Shown: positions 37,701-50,232, counted from the stretch's first letter. The stretch is 64,000 nucleotides of DNA from Pempheris klunzingeri (GCF_042242105.1 NC_092025.1:15180309-15244308); one strand, 5' to 3'. The notes: generated from the sequence alone by a model not told the origin. Numbers and translations are program-made.

Positions 37701-40700
37701 TCGTCGATTTGACCCTTAAGGATGATGTTAGGGGTCGTGCCAGTGAGCGTGGCCGTGCCTCCGATACTGGCAGAGTAACACACACTCAGACTCATCCCTT
37801 TTGTCAGGAGTTCATACTTTGCCTCAACTGCTCTTCTCCTGGACTCCTGCAGTGACTCTGGATTCCACTCATGTTCATCTGCTGCCCAAGATATTCAGTA
37901 AGTTAAACTTAGTGGACAGATCACTGTTTAGAAGACCACAACCCATCTATCTAGCAGACATTTTTACTTACGGACTCCTTCCTCCAGCTGAGTCTTGGTC
38001 CCCGGCTGTTTCTCGTCGGTCATTTGCTGTTTAGTTTGACTGGTCTCAAGCTCAAATGCGTGGTTGTCCTCGGCTGCAGCCTGAAAGTCTCGAGCGTCCG
38101 CCTGGGCCTCCGTGTCTTTCAGCTGCTGCAGCACAGCCTGGGCGATGGGCAGCATCATGGCTGTGGTGGCCGTGTTGCTGATCCACATGGACAGGAAGGC
38201 TGAGACTATCATGAATCCCATCATCAACCTGAGAGAGAGCAGTCAGTGAGAACAGTGGTGGTGGTGGTGATCAGATCAAAATGAAGACTACCATAATGTT
38301 CATGTATTTTTTCAGTATTTTAAATATAACAATTTTTCCAGGTTTCATTTTGCTGTTCTGCTTCATAATAGAATAAAGAATAAAGAATAAAGAAAATTTA
38401 CTCCCACATCAAAGTCAATGGTATTTCATGAGCATGTGTAATTTCTCAGTTTTTTCAGCACAGTATCTACCTCTTTCTGTCTTTTCTCACAAAGTACCAA
38501 AACATAGGGAAAAGTGAATCAATTATGTTGGTTCAACTACGGTGGCCATGAAAGCTTAATGCACTGCAACTGAAGAAAACACATGCAGAATTTAGAAAAG
38601 AAAGAAGAAGAGCTCATGGATGGTCATGAACCAATGTAAGTTTTTTAGTTCTGAGAATCTGATTGTGTGATTAAGATATTTGCTGTTAACACAGGATCAG
38701 TGCTTTAACGGTTCCTACCCAACAAATTCAATTAATGGTACATCATGCAATTATGCAATCATAATGTTTCTGTATGTGGTTTCTGTTTGCAGTGAGTTTC
38801 TGTTACAGGTTTTCTCACTTTTTTAACGTTGATTCTAAATGCAATTTTATAGAGCTGTTTTTTTTTCTTCTTTTGCTGTTGTTTTGTTATGTGCATCCTT
38901 AAGTTCCAGTGCATTGAGCTCTCAGGGCCACTTTTCTCAATATAAGATTAAATGACTTGTTAAGATGTGTGCTTTTTGCAGTTGAAGCCTCTGGTTGTTG
39001 TGGAGGAATCTCTCAAAGATATGAATGAATTAATCATCTGGAATAGACACAAGTCAGTTTTTATATCATGAGAAGTCCTGCATGGAGGAAATGTCAAAAT
39101 GTCTATAGATATTTTTGTAGGGACTATTGACTCTCTGGTCACAGCTGTCTCTTTGCAGTCTGCTGTAGTGTACACTGGTGAGCTGTATCACAAGGCCTTC
39201 TTACAGGGACGGACGAACACCAACCAGCAGCAAAACTCGGAGAGCGATTCGCTTATGAAGGTTCCAGTGCTCCACTGCAATGGCCACCAGCAGGCCGCCA
39301 ATGAACAGCATGTTTGAGTCTTTCAGATACTCAACACTGACCTGAAACAGATCACACAGACACTAGCTTCAGGAGGGGAATCAAAAAATCCAAACATGCA
39401 GAACAAACAGAGCAAGCTTTAGTAGCAACCTGATGATCTGCTGTACCGTACAGGTAATGCATTATCCATTTTTTACAGGCAATAAATGTAAAACACTGGG
39501 ATCAGCAGAGCTGCCTGTTCTTCTGGCCGTCTGTTTTCTAGCTGATCCTGACCTCTACCCTCTTCATCTTGGAGGCCAAGAAAAGAAATATGAGGTCAAA
39601 GTGAGGCAAGGCCTCACTGTAAAATCTCAAACAACAGAGGACTGCACAGCAAGTTCAGCTGCACCTAACTTATGTTGGCCAATTGTTTCTCTTCCCTCTT
39701 CTGATTGCCTGTTCACAGTGTGGAGTCCCATTACAGAACTCACTTACACTCCAAATAGAAATGTTTCTGTTCCTGTTACCCAGGGCGGCTCATAACACCT
39801 TGTGCAAGGCGAAGTAATATTATAGCAAATCCTTAGAAAACTCTAGATATTTCTACCAAAATATCCAAGAACTTTATAGTCATAAGCAGCAATATTTGCA
39901 GACAGGTGTCAACAAAGTACAGCTATATATAGTATAAGCTGGCATATTGATGTTGATGCCAAGCGCCCTGTCATTCTAGTGCTACTAGACCTCAAATCTG
40001 CCTTTGACACCGTGGACCACACAGTCCTCCTGTCTCGTCTGAACCAATATGCTGGCATCAATGGCACCGCACTTAAGTGGTTCACCTCCTACCTCACCGA
40101 TCGGAGCTTTTCGGTAATGATTGGTGACCTGTCCTCCTCTCGCGTCTCTCACTTGTGGGGTGCCACAAGGTTCGATTCTTGGCCCGACCCTGTTTTCCCT
40201 TTAAATGCTGCCGCTGGGGTCAATTATGGCAAAGCACAATCTGTCGTTCCACTTTTATGTGGACGACATTCAGATCTACCTACCAGTGCAACCAACAAAA
40301 AGTGAGCTCTGAGTATCTTAACCAGTTGTCTTAATGATTTTAAGCAGTGGCTGTCGTCCAACTTCTTACTTTTAAATGAAAACAAAACGAAATATATTGT
40401 ATTTGGGGATATGGATATATCAGATGTTGGTTCAATAACCTTCAGACCAACGGTTAAAAACCTTGGGGTGACGTTTGACAGTGGACTGAAATTTGATAAA
40501 AAATCAACACAGTAGTTAGGGCTAGTTTCTTTCAGTTGTGTCTCTTGGCCAAAGTCAAGCCTTTTCTTACGCATACTGACCTTGAAAAAGCCATCCATGC
40601 GTTTATCAGCTCAAGACTGGACTACTGTAATGCACTGTATATTGGCATCTCCCAGTCGTCCATCAGTCGTCTGCAACTTGTACAAAATGCCGCAGCCCGG

Positions 40701-43239
40701 CTTTTAACAAACACCCGCAGACGAGAGCACATCACCCCTGTCCTCTACTCTCTCCATTGGCTGCCAGTGCAGTCAAGAATTGTTTTTAAAATTTTAATGT
40801 TTGTTTTTAAAGCTCTTAATGGTCTCGCCCTGCCATAATTGTCTGAGCTTTTAAATTTACGGGTCCAAAAAAGAGCTTTGAGGTCTTCTGATCAGCGCCC
40901 ACTTGAAGTCCCCAGGACGCATTACAAACATTGGGGTGACCGCTCATTCTCTGCTGCCACACCCAAGCTCTGGAACAAGCTCCCCCCTGATACGCGCACC
41001 ATCACTGACCTCGGTCTTTTTAAATCAAAACTCAAAACCTCCCTGTTCAGAAAGGCTTTTAATACCTAGTTGCATGTGACATGCATGTGGCACAAAGATG
41101 TAAATAAGAACTGTACCTGTTCAGCTTCCATGATGCCCATCATAGGGAAGAGAATGACTGGCAGGAGGGCAGTGACAGCCAGAGGCATACACTCCGTACA
41201 CCAGTACAGAGCCATGAGGATGATGGCATAACCGCATTTCGCTTCCTATGAACACACACACACACACACACACACACACCGTTCAGGCCAAATGCTCTGC
41301 ATGAGAAGCGGCAAACACTGGATCATCAATGCAGCATTTTGTTATTTTACATCTGAAATATGCTGAAACATGCAAAGACACATGTGTGATACAGATAAAG
41401 ATGTTTGGCACAGCCGAAGACACAATTTCAGTGAAGCCCACACAGGGTTTCAACTTTCATGTCCTTTCTTTTATCTCCAGCCTCTCTTTAAAAGGCAATA
41501 AGACTTTACCCATGCAGATAGCAGTAACCCTTGATCATAAAACAAACAGTTTGTCGTGTTCTTGTCTTACAAGATAACTCTTTATGGGTTCCCAGTAAAA
41601 TCCTTTTTCATAAAAACTGTTTAAACTACCCGACACAAAACTTTCCATTGCCACATAAACGAGACCTTGCTCTGCACTTTGAGTGAGTGATATTTGGGGA
41701 AAAAAACATCATTTCTTTCTTGAGTTAGATTAGAGGACTGATACCATTATCATGTCTGCACACTAAATATGGAGCAATGGTTACCCTTGCTCAATTTAGC
41801 TTATCTTATCCAATCTTAGCTGATCTTATCTTAAATACTGGAAATCTGGCTCAGGCATAACAAAATCTGCCCACTATCACACTCAAGGTCACTAATTAAC
41901 GCATTACATCATACACATATATATATATCTAATATAGAAAAATGTTTTTGGATATATATAGATAGATAAATAGATAGGGTTCACATGTGGTTCAAGATCA
42001 ACTGCACTTTGTGCACTGTTATCCCACCTTTGTCTCCTTTAATCAATTAATCAATCAATCCTTATAAAGCGCCAATTCATAATAAACATTATCTCAAGAC
42101 ATTTTCTGTAGCGCATGTCGAGACCAAACCCTTTTTAAATACAGTAAATAATTTAGACACATAATCATGTGACCACGTTTGGAATGTGATCTTGGTTTGA
42201 AGTGGACTGCCGACCTGATGAGTGATAAGTGCAGCACACAATAAATGTGTCCATGTAACATTACGCTCTGATTTACCGTGGATGTATATTCTCAGTAACT
42301 CACTTCTATGTAACTATTGTAACAAAATCCCCTTTGACAGCTTGAAGGTGCATGTTGTCCAGACACTGAAAAACTTCTATGTCCAATAATAGAATCATTT
42401 TGAAATAATCTCACATTTCTATGTGAAAAAGTCTGATTTCCCTTTCATTTTTAGATATTCATTGTTCAGATTCATTGTTCAGATTCACAGCCATGATATC
42501 TTAACATGTGATTGTAGCATTTTATAAATAATTGTGGTTAAATCACTCATACAACATCAAACACTTCATCTCCCATGTGGGATTTCCTTGGCATGAATTG
42601 AGCTACTGACACATGCAGAGCAATGTTTCTTGAAATTTCCTGAAAATGTCAAAAGTTACATAATTTATTCATTTATACCAACATGAAACAAATGTTTGGG
42701 ATGCCAGTTGGTGGGTTAATTGTAATTGTACTCAAGGTCTATGAAATTCTTTAGACAAATATTTGATGTGCATGTGAAACTGCATGTGCACTTGTATTGC
42801 AATTCCCAGCAGGTGATAATAAGCAGGACAGGACAAGCATCATGAATGTTTCCATTCATTATGTACCTCTCTGACATGTGCGCTACATTGAAGGACAGAA
42901 ATAGAAAAAAGGGGCACAGACAGGATTCAAACACCACAACTGTTACCTGTTTTAGTCTCTGGAAAACACTTGTAGTGTTCTCTCAGTTAAGATAAACACT
43001 GATTAATTAAAATATTACCTCCATTTTCCATCCTGCCACATCAAGGAGGGTTCTTATATGTATGCATAACATTTTAAATGTATAAAATCAATAAACATAA
43101 AAAGTTACCTCCATGTCCACACAAACACACTCACCGATGTGGGGATGACAAGCGGCAGGGGAAGTAATGCAAGTGGAATGACAATGATGATGATGAAGTT
43201 TCTGTGATGCCACAGCCACTTTAACCAACTCATAGTCAT
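33710..43239 (-). CDS. slc13a2: Sodium-coupled di/tricarboxylate transporter SLC13A2 (NaDC1-like)
   Basis: A multi-pass plasma-membrane symporter that brings in succinate, citrate and related acids with sodium. Twelve exons on the minus strand: 43135-43239, 41117-41245, 39205-39341, 37972-38228, 37701-37881, 37465-37587, 36584-36793, 35885-35985, 35577-35692, 34780-34941, 34537-34674 and 33710-33841. They join in phase to 1791 nt (596 aa), against about 592 in human. The two family signature SNTAT motifs are at residues 140-144 ([14 protein letters not shown]) and 492-496 ([16 protein letters not shown]). Other matches are [50 protein letters not shown] and [18 protein letters not shown]. Exon 4 encodes the variable hydrophilic loop. 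The start is MTM at 43237-43239, with a second ATG two codons on. SLC13A5 and SLC13A3 are close relatives; the neighbours (unc119, vtn) favour SLC13A2. Intron 2 contains an L2 LINE. Confidence 0.93.
35040..35330 (-). repeat. Dispersed teleost repeat (copy 4 of 4)
   Basis: AACAACTTCTGGATGGGTTG, then CACCAGGGGATTCATTTTAG, CATCCACTGGATGGATTGGA and GACATTTGTGGCTTCATG. These match the family blocks in reverse order compared with 28935-29165. It lies in slc13a2 intron 9. Confidence 0.6.
38229..39204 (-). other. slc13a2 intron 3
   Basis: About 1 kb of AT-rich intron with no repeat or exon that I recognise. The short ATAAAGAATAAAGAATAAAG repeat near 38372-38392 is the only structure seen. Confidence 0.6.
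39955..41075 (+). mobile_element. 5'-truncated, decayed L2-clade LINE (reverse transcriptase fragment)
   Basis: It encodes the RT catalytic core [20 protein letters not shown], then [14 protein letters not shown], a [15 protein letters not shown] block and [11 protein letters not shown], but in shifting frames. A stop follows TLFSL (TAA near 40202), and at least one further shift or stop follows. The C-terminal part reads [54 protein letters not shown], then [18 protein letters not shown] and [15 protein letters not shown]. The order and wording fit L2-type LINEs of fish. It is not functional. It lies antisense in slc13a2 intron 2 and ends about 40 bp from the exon 2 donor. Confidence 0.88.
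41252..41279 (-). repeat. (GT)14 directly upstream of the slc13a2 exon 2 acceptor
   Basis: On the gene's strand the array runs to within about 6 nt of the acceptor TTCATAG (exon starts at 41245). It occupies the place of a normal polypyrimidine tract. Confidence 0.92.
41690..41910 (+). repeat. Second decayed copy of the MITE at 31875
   Basis: GAGTTAGATTAGAGGACTGA, then TACCATTATCATGTCTGCAC, AGCTTATCTTATCC and AACAAAATCTGCCCACTATC. These are the central blocks of this family. It lies in slc13a2 intron 1. Confidence 0.55.
42040..42135 (+). repeat. Dispersed repeat fragment (CTTATAAAGCGCCAATTCAT)
   Basis: CAATCAATCCTTATAAAGCG is followed by AACATTATCTCAAGACATTT and GTCGAGACCAAACCC. I know this as a common fish repeat end, family name uncertain. 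It lies in slc13a2 intron 1. I see nothing else in the rest of that intron (41911-43134) apart from a short (AT)n/(GATA)n tract near 41918-41978. Confidence 0.55.
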
Positions 43240-46200
43240 GTTTCTGCTGGAAAAGCAGACAAAGAAACCAGAAGCGAAAAACTTTCCAGAAGCGTCTCAG
43301 GTAACTCAGAGACAGGTAAGAGCTGCACAGCACGGTCAGGTGAGCTAACAGTAAAGCACAAGTGAAGCTGGGAGATGTGCTGCTCAGAGAACCACTGATG
43401 TAATGAGACCAAAATGCAACAATCTACTGTTTCTATCTCTTGTCACCACATCAAACATTAACTCAACACGGAAGAGATCGCAGTCCTTGATAAAGAGAGG
43501 AGGGTAACAGCACGGGTAGAGAGAGGTGGAGGAATTAACAAATGAGGAGAAAGATCCAAAGATCCAAAGCAGCTCAGGTGTAACCAAAGGTCGGGTGCTG
43601 TGCACGTGCTGAGAGAGGAATCAGGACATGTAGCCAATTAGTCTGCCACAAGTTTACTAAAGCTGAATGTTTATATGCAGGCTCGGTTATAACTTGGAAT
43701 TAAGAAACACGGCTCTGCAAAAACAGCAGAAATTATGAAGGTTTGTCAGTTAAATAATTGAATTTAAATTTTATTAGCATTTTATTTCTATTTCTATGTG
43801 ACTTGTTTAAAGTCTACAGCAAGTAAATCTGACAGTTTTACATTTATCAGTTTCTGACCGTTTTTGTTGGACAGTTTTTGCTCCCGGCTAAATTAAGAGA
43901 ATAGCTCCAATTAAGTCGTAAAACACACTGTAAACCATATTAAATCCAAACAAGTGCTCTTGTTGCCGCTGTTGCATCACAGACAGCATGTGTGGAGAAT
44001 TAAGCGAGTCAGTGTGGTAAGAATGAAAATTATATATTAATAACTAACTTACCTAGAGATTAATACTTGTCTTTCAAAACTATTACAGAAAATTAAATTT
44101 AATTAAATTAAATTAAAGATGTAAATATCTGTGAAGGGGCTGCATTGAGGCTAACAGATATATAACAAATATTAACACTATATTTTCATAAACTCACTAG
44201 TGATTAATCAAACAATGGGAGCTTTACTGCTGGCTGAATACTTAGTAACTGAAATTGTATCCCTTAAATTGCAGAATGCTACTGAGCTGCACACCACGTT
44301 AGTGCAGATTTTATGATGGCACCATCTGTAATGAAATGCTCAAAGGTTTGCTGATTGTTGTGCTCCAAAAAAGAATCCTCGATTTGTTGTAAGAAGGGTG
44401 GCTGACGAATGCATTGGCTGGATTAATATTTGACATGCCAATAAAAAACTGCACATATAAATTGGTACATAACGTCTTATCAGACAAAAGCTCAGTTATG
44501 GGTAGAAGAGGCGTATAAAATCTTAATTTCTCAGTCAGCGAGCTCGCACAGATAATTTGTTATAGGTTGTAATAATTCATCACTTATTTAAGTTGCTGTG
44601 AGTCATTTTCTCCATAAAAACAATACAGTAAAGATGTCATGACCAGTCAGCATTTATCCAAAGGAATCATTAAGTATTCAAAGTGCCTGTAATCATACTA
44701 AATATGTTTATATATTATAAAGAAATAAACCCAGGTGATATAATCAGGGTTGGTGATTGGCTTGAGTTTTAGACCTAAACTTTGAAACAGTTTGTGTTAT
44801 AAAGTGTTAAAGATGTGCAGTTTGAAAGTAGTGGGCATCTACCTAATGAAAGACACAGTTAAATTGTATTATGGGAGATGTGTGACCCATCGTTCTTGGA
44901 GCTTTATCCATGCCAAAGATACAAAAGATGGTTCATTACAAGCTGTGCCACGTGTATGAAATAGTAAACACTTCCTGTGTGCTATTGTACTTCTATGACA
45001 TCACGATAATAATGAAGAACACTGTCACTTTAATTTTTTGTGTCTCAAAACGCTCTTCTACAGTCTCTATCTCCTTTTCTATTCTTTTTGTATTCTAGTT
45101 TTATGCATCTCATATTAATAATTCTTTTATTTCCTTCTTATCTGTACTTGTTTTATATTCTGTTGTTCTGCTAAAACATCAGATTTTTTTTTCTGGGGAT
45201 CAAAATCTCAAAATACATCAATCTGAAAGATTGACAACCTTGTCAATAATACAACACTCATCTGTGTGACACTTCTGTGCTTTTTCTGCTCTGTGTTCCT
45301 TTAAGTGGTCTTGTAAAATATTAAGTTTTATTAAGTGACATGTTATTAGAGCTTTGGCAGCAACCCAAGTTAAGTGATACACTGAGAACCAAAGTCCATC
45401 GGCCCCATTGATCTGTCCTCGCCAGGTTTATGGACAGTTTTCACTGCACTTCACAAAAGACAAATAAATTTTCAATCACTGACTTCCGTCATTGTCTGGA
45501 CTGGTTTATCCAGAGCTGGACCAATACGCTACTGCAGGGCCGGACATGCTTCAGTTTGAGGAGGCCTAACACACTAACACTCTTTGACTGAACATTTTGT
45601 TTCAGAGTTTAACAGAGCGATGAGGACATGATAACGTCACTTAAAAATCTGTCTGCAGGCTTCAGCTTTCTGCCTGGTTCTGATGGGCTGTTTCAGCCTG
45701 TGCGTCTCTCCGTGGTGCTGAATCCGATCATTAACTTCTGTCATAAAATCTCCTGTTGTTCATATAAATGTCAATGATAAAGTGAAATTAAATTAAATTA
45801 AAACAAGGTACTCCTCAGAGTATATTAAATATGCCACTTTAGCTGCCAGGGCTAAATTTGGAAGGCTTTGTGTTTGCTTTAGGGTTGTTTTTGTACACCA
45901 GGGATCAATAGAGGAAAAGCGCTGCCCTGGTTACACAATGTTTGAGCTGTTTGAGCTCCCTCACTCTCCCAGTCACTCAACCAGAAGTTACATATACAGT
46001 ACATATCGACTTTTGCACTTTCTAGTCTGGTTTGTTATTTTGAGTTTGAACCATTTTCCTAATACAGAAGTATTCAGCTAAACAGACCATCAATGCAAGA
46101 TTTATTCTAAATTGTATTTAACTCTAACTTATTTTCCAAATAAATGAAATAACCAAGAAACTGATATTTTCCATTTTCCAGACAACTGAAAAGTCAGTGG

Positions 46201-46270
46201 GTATGTTTTGTGCCATACAGTGATCATATTTGGATGATGTTTCAGACAGGGACAGACTGGAAAGAGATCA
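43240..46270. other. slc13a2-vtn intergenic region
   Basis: Head-to-head spacing of about 3.3 kb between the two start codons. It must contain the slc13a2 5' UTR and promoter (nearest 43240-43620), but I see no clear TATA box or first exon there. The rest is AT-rich, with short AATTAAATTAAA runs (44095-44115 and 45784-45800). No gene is visible. Confidence 0.5.
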
Positions 46271-46279
46271 GCCATCACA

Positions 46280-46313
46280 GTTTAATGATTATCACAGCAG
46301 ACTGTTGACCAAT
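46280..46313 (+). promoter_or_regulatory. HNF1-like site and CCAAT box upstream of vtn
   Basis: GTTTAATGATTATC at 46280-46293 differs from the HNF1 palindrome GGTTAATNATTAAC at two positions. A CCAAT box follows at 46309-46313 (GACCAATCAGG). Both lie 210-240 bp upstream of the vtn start codon. Vitronectin is a liver-made plasma protein, so an HNF1 site is plausible. Confidence 0.45.
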
Positions 46314-46521
46314 CAGGAAAGCAGACGCCTGGAGGTCAAACAGCTCCTGAAACATTTCGATCATCTGCACACAGTGCTGCTGCACCCCAAAGTGGGCCAC
46401 TCAAATCGAACCCGTCTGCCTGCAGTTCACTGGTGTTAGCAGGCAGAAAGGTACGCGGCTCTCCTCTAAATTAGAATTACACAGTTTTGGTTTAGAAGTG
46501 GGATATTTTCTGTGAGTCAGC

Positions 46522-49500
46522 ATGAAGCCAGCAGTGGTTCTGCTGGGCTTCATCCTCCTGCTGGACACCACCTTTGCAGCAGAGGGTAAGTCTTTCTGGA
46601 ATTTGATTTTTAAAACATATAAAATGTAATATATTGTACATATTGTATGTATTGTGTTTGTGGATTGTGAATAACAGCTTTTAAGTGTCTTTGTTTGTTT
46701 TCAATACACTGTATTTTTCAGTATTTTTCTTTGTGGTGTTACAAGTCTTCAAAAGTGTGCAAAAGTGTGCTGTAGCATCACAAAGAAGTACACATTGTAC
46801 ACAAATGCACACGAAAGATATTCTGTATAAGTGCATGAAATATATATATAGTTAAAAGAAATGTACTTTTCAGATAAAGAATTCACTAAAAAAAGATATG
46901 TTACACTCAAAGATTAAACAAGGGCTTCTCGGGTTTTTAGCTTGTGGCCTCTTGCTTAAAGGGAGTAAACAGTTTGTGGTCAAGTTTCAGTTGTTGTTAG
47001 CAGTTCCACCACAGAGACATTTGCCCTCTAAACTTGTCACATGGTTTCATCAAATAACTGTTTGAGACCCAAGGAACTGAAAGTATCCAGTACTTCACAA
47101 AACAAAGTAAAAATTAAAGAAAAGTCAAAAAAAAAATTTAATTCCTTCTTTTTCATTTCCCATTAATGGTAAATGATAAATGGTCTGTACTTGTTCTGCA
47201 CCTTTCTAGTCTTTTCAGCCACTCAGAGAGTTTTTACACCACATTCATATTCACCAAGTCACTCACCATTCGCATCAGGAGGAAATTAACAATTCACACA
47301 CATTCACACACTGATTTGGGGTTCAGCCCAAGGACACTTCGACATGCAGCCTGGAGGAGCCAGGGATCGATCCTCTGATTGATGGGTGACCTGCTCCTCC
47401 TCTGAGCCACATCCACCGCATCTCACAACCCCTCAGGTTTATCTTGTGACCCACAGTTAAAGTGCTCGACCCTTAGATTGGGAATCTCTAGACTAGACTA
47501 CTTGTGCTTGTAATGCAGTATTTTACATTATTACCATCATACTTGTGTGAAGAATCTGAGTATTTTGTCCACCACTGGTTACTAAATGGTAAGGTCTGAC
47601 CAAATCTATATCAGTGCATGTAACTTCCATGACATTGCATTTTCCACAGAGACCTGTGTGGATCGCTGTGGCTCTTTTGACCCACAGAGGAAATGTCAGT
47701 GTGACTCCATGTGCGTGTACTATGGAAGCTGCTGTGGGGACTTTGACGCCATCTGCCCTAAAAAAGGTCTGAATAAACAATTTAATTTTGAATGAATAAA
47801 GGTCTTAAATTTGTCTATTTCCACTGCAGCATCTTCATGTGACAAAACTTTCTCCTGTTCTGCCCTCAGTTGCCCGCGGCGACACCTTCGAGGAAATAGA
47901 GGAAGTAACAGAAGCGGTGATAACTCTTAACGAGAGCACCACAACTCTCACACCAACTTTCAACACGGTTGCAGCAACCACCCCAGCCTCCCCACCACCC
48001 ACCACCACACAAGGGCCCACACCACCTGTAGACACTGACGCAGCGGCCTGCAGTGGTCGCCCTTTTGACGCTTTTCTGCAGCTGAAGAATGGGTCGATTT
48101 ATGCATTTAGAGGTAAACCAAAAGGAGGACATCCAAAAGGGTTTCAGTCCTATAAGTGTGTATCTATGTGGGTATTTTTCTGCATTAACTCGGTTAAATA
48201 AATTCAAATTAGTCTGTTACTGCACATAGCACTCATGCAAAGCCTACTTTTCCTCCAAGGTGAATATTTTTTCGAGCTGGATGAGAAATCCGTACTTCCT
48301 GGTTACCCCAAACTCATCAAGGATGTGTGGGGAATCTCTGGTCCCATCGACGCTGCGTTCACACGCATCAGCTGTCAGGGAAAAACCTACATCTTTAAGG
48401 TAGAAACTTGCACAACAGCCGTAGATGGAGAGCCCAGTGTATTCTAACTGCTCTGTACATGGGACCCAAATTAAGTATCATTAAGTAAAATATATGGTGC
48501 TCACAAACAGAATCATTGTTCCCTTTGGGTCTGCAGATACATAAACGGGCTGAGCATAATAGACCTGCATTGTATCCTAAGTGTCACAGTAGAAGCATCA
48601 AACCTGTCTGCACTGTGCTTTCTATTTATTCTCCCTCAGGGGAACAAGTACTGGAGGTTTGATGGAGACGTCTTGGATGATAACTATCCACGGGACATTT
48701 CAGTCGGCTTTGATGGCATACCGGATAGCGTTGATGCAGCATTTGCCACACCAGCACCAAGTCACCGTGGCAAAGAGAAGGCCTACTTTTTCAAAGGTAG
48801 ATATGTGGGGCTGTGTGATGTTTTTCAATATTCAAAAGCTCCTCGGGCCCAAAGTAGACTGTGATGGGTTTTAATCTCATATGACCCTGAATGCAGTACT
48901 GTAAAGAAGCAGTTTCTCATCTTTTTGGCTTTAAAATGAAGCAGCTCAACTTGTGTTTGAGTTCCAAGCAGGTTAACAAATAATGATTGATTTATTTCAG
49001 AATAATCTCACAGGTCTGGGGAGTTAACCCCATATTGTATTTCATAACGAAAGAGCAAAAATTAGAAAGAAAAAGTTTGAAGGATCACATCTTGTGATCT
49101 CTGTAACACTTACTTGCTGTGTGTGTATGTAGGTAAAATTGTGACTGCATGACCTTTGCTTGGAACTGAGTCCACTGTGTTATTACCAAAAGATTTGAGT
49201 GCTTCCAGAAACCTCTCCTCTATAGTACTATTTCCCTGTCTCATCATTTCATATTGATAAAAGTTTAGTTACCAGATATATGAGGATAAACAAGCTCTGT
49301 TTCTGTCTTCAGGGGACAAATATCACCAGTATGAGTTCAAGCACCAGCCTTCCCATGAGGAGTGTGTCCAAATGAGCAGGTCGTCTCCATCCATGCTGTT
49401 CACACAATACACAGACCTGTTCTGCGATCAGACATGGGAGGATTTCTTCACAGAGCTCTTTGGAAGCTCCTGTAAGGCTCAGATGTGTGTGTGTGTGTGT

Positions 49501-50232
49501 GTTTACATGTCTCTATGCCTCTAATCATCTTTCATTTTCTATCTGTGTGAATAGCTCCACTGCACAGTTAATGAGTCCAATGTGTTTTTTAGTCAGCAGT
49601 CCTCAGACAGGCGCTCGTTTCACCAGTAGGGACTGGCAGGGCATCGGGCCCCCTGTAGATGCTGCCATGGTGGGACGAGTATACCTCAGCCCCAAGCCCG
49701 TGCCATCCTCTCCTCCACCAGCGAGGAGGCGGAGCAGTCGGAGGAGGAGGCCCAACAGGAAGCGTGGGCATCGGAGAAGGCAGAGTCGTCACACGGTGTT
49801 TGATGATCTCTTCGGTTATGATGATTGGTTTGACTTCAGCGACTACAGCGACATATTTGATGAGAGCACCACACAGGAGTACAAAAGCACCCCTGTTCAA
49901 AATGTGTATTTTTTCAAGAGAGGTACAAATACATGCAGTTATTTTTATCCCAAAGCTGTGCTGTGTGTGAACAAAACAGAAAAATTGTGCAAAATTCTAC
50001 TTTTATACAGTTACAAGCATGAAAACAGATTCTCTTTGAGCCTCCTCCTTTAACACTGCTTGGTTGGCATGTATCTTTTTTATTTGTGATGGCAGATAAA
50101 TACTACAGAGTGGATCTGCAGACAAAACGTGTGGACTTCACCAGCCCTCCTTACCCACGATCCATTGCGAAATTCTGGCTGGGCTGCAAGCATGAAGAGA
50201 CTCCTGATGGATCGAAGGCAGAGAAGAGATAA
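46522..50232 (+). CDS. vtn: Vitronectin
   Basis: A secreted plasma and matrix glycoprotein that binds integrins, PAI-1 and heparin. Exons are 46522-46585, 47650-47766, 47870-48112, 48260-48399, 48640-48796, 49313-49471, 49593-49922 and 50096-50232, giving 1347 nt (448 aa; human 478). Residues 1-20 are a signal peptide (MKPAVVLLGFILLLDTTFAA). Residues 24-57 are a somatomedin-B domain with all eight cysteines (KCQCDSMCVYYGSCCGDF). RGD is at 63-65. A Thr/Pro-rich linker follows. Hemopexin-like repeats begin at CSGRPFDAF and include GYPKLIKDVWGISGPIDAAF and GFDGIPDSVDAAF. Residues 338-360 are an Arg/Lys-rich, heparin-binding-type block interrupting the last repeats. It is followed by an Asp/aromatic tract (361-384), and the protein ends in the conserved PPYPRSIAKFWLGC block. 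Fish often have two copies (vtna, vtnb), and I cannot tell which this is. Confidence 0.96.
47160..47420 (+). repeat. Dispersed fish repeat in vtn intron 1
   Basis: ATGGTAAATGATAAATGGTC, then CACCTTTCTAGTCTTTTCAG, GCCCAAGGACACTTCGACAT, GCAGCCTGGAGGAGCCAGGG and TGAGCCACATCC. The full order of a very common teleost repeat is visible. The remainder of intron 1 (46586-47159) shows nothing else notable. Confidence 0.75.
48797..49312 (+). other. vtn intron 5
   Basis: 516 bp between the exon 5 donor (GTAGAT) and the exon 6 acceptor. It contains a small GGGGAGTTAACCCC palindrome (49018-49031) and no coding sequence. Confidence 0.7.

Noticed and set aside
39979-40305. Reverse-transcriptase-like ORF as a possible live gene
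   Set aside because: Its catalytic blocks fall in different frames with internal stops, so it is a dead L2 LINE fragment.
46230-46439. 69-codon ORF just upstream of vtn
   Set aside because: It overlaps the likely promoter (HNF1-like and CCAAT motifs), is out of frame with the signal peptide exon, and has no homology.
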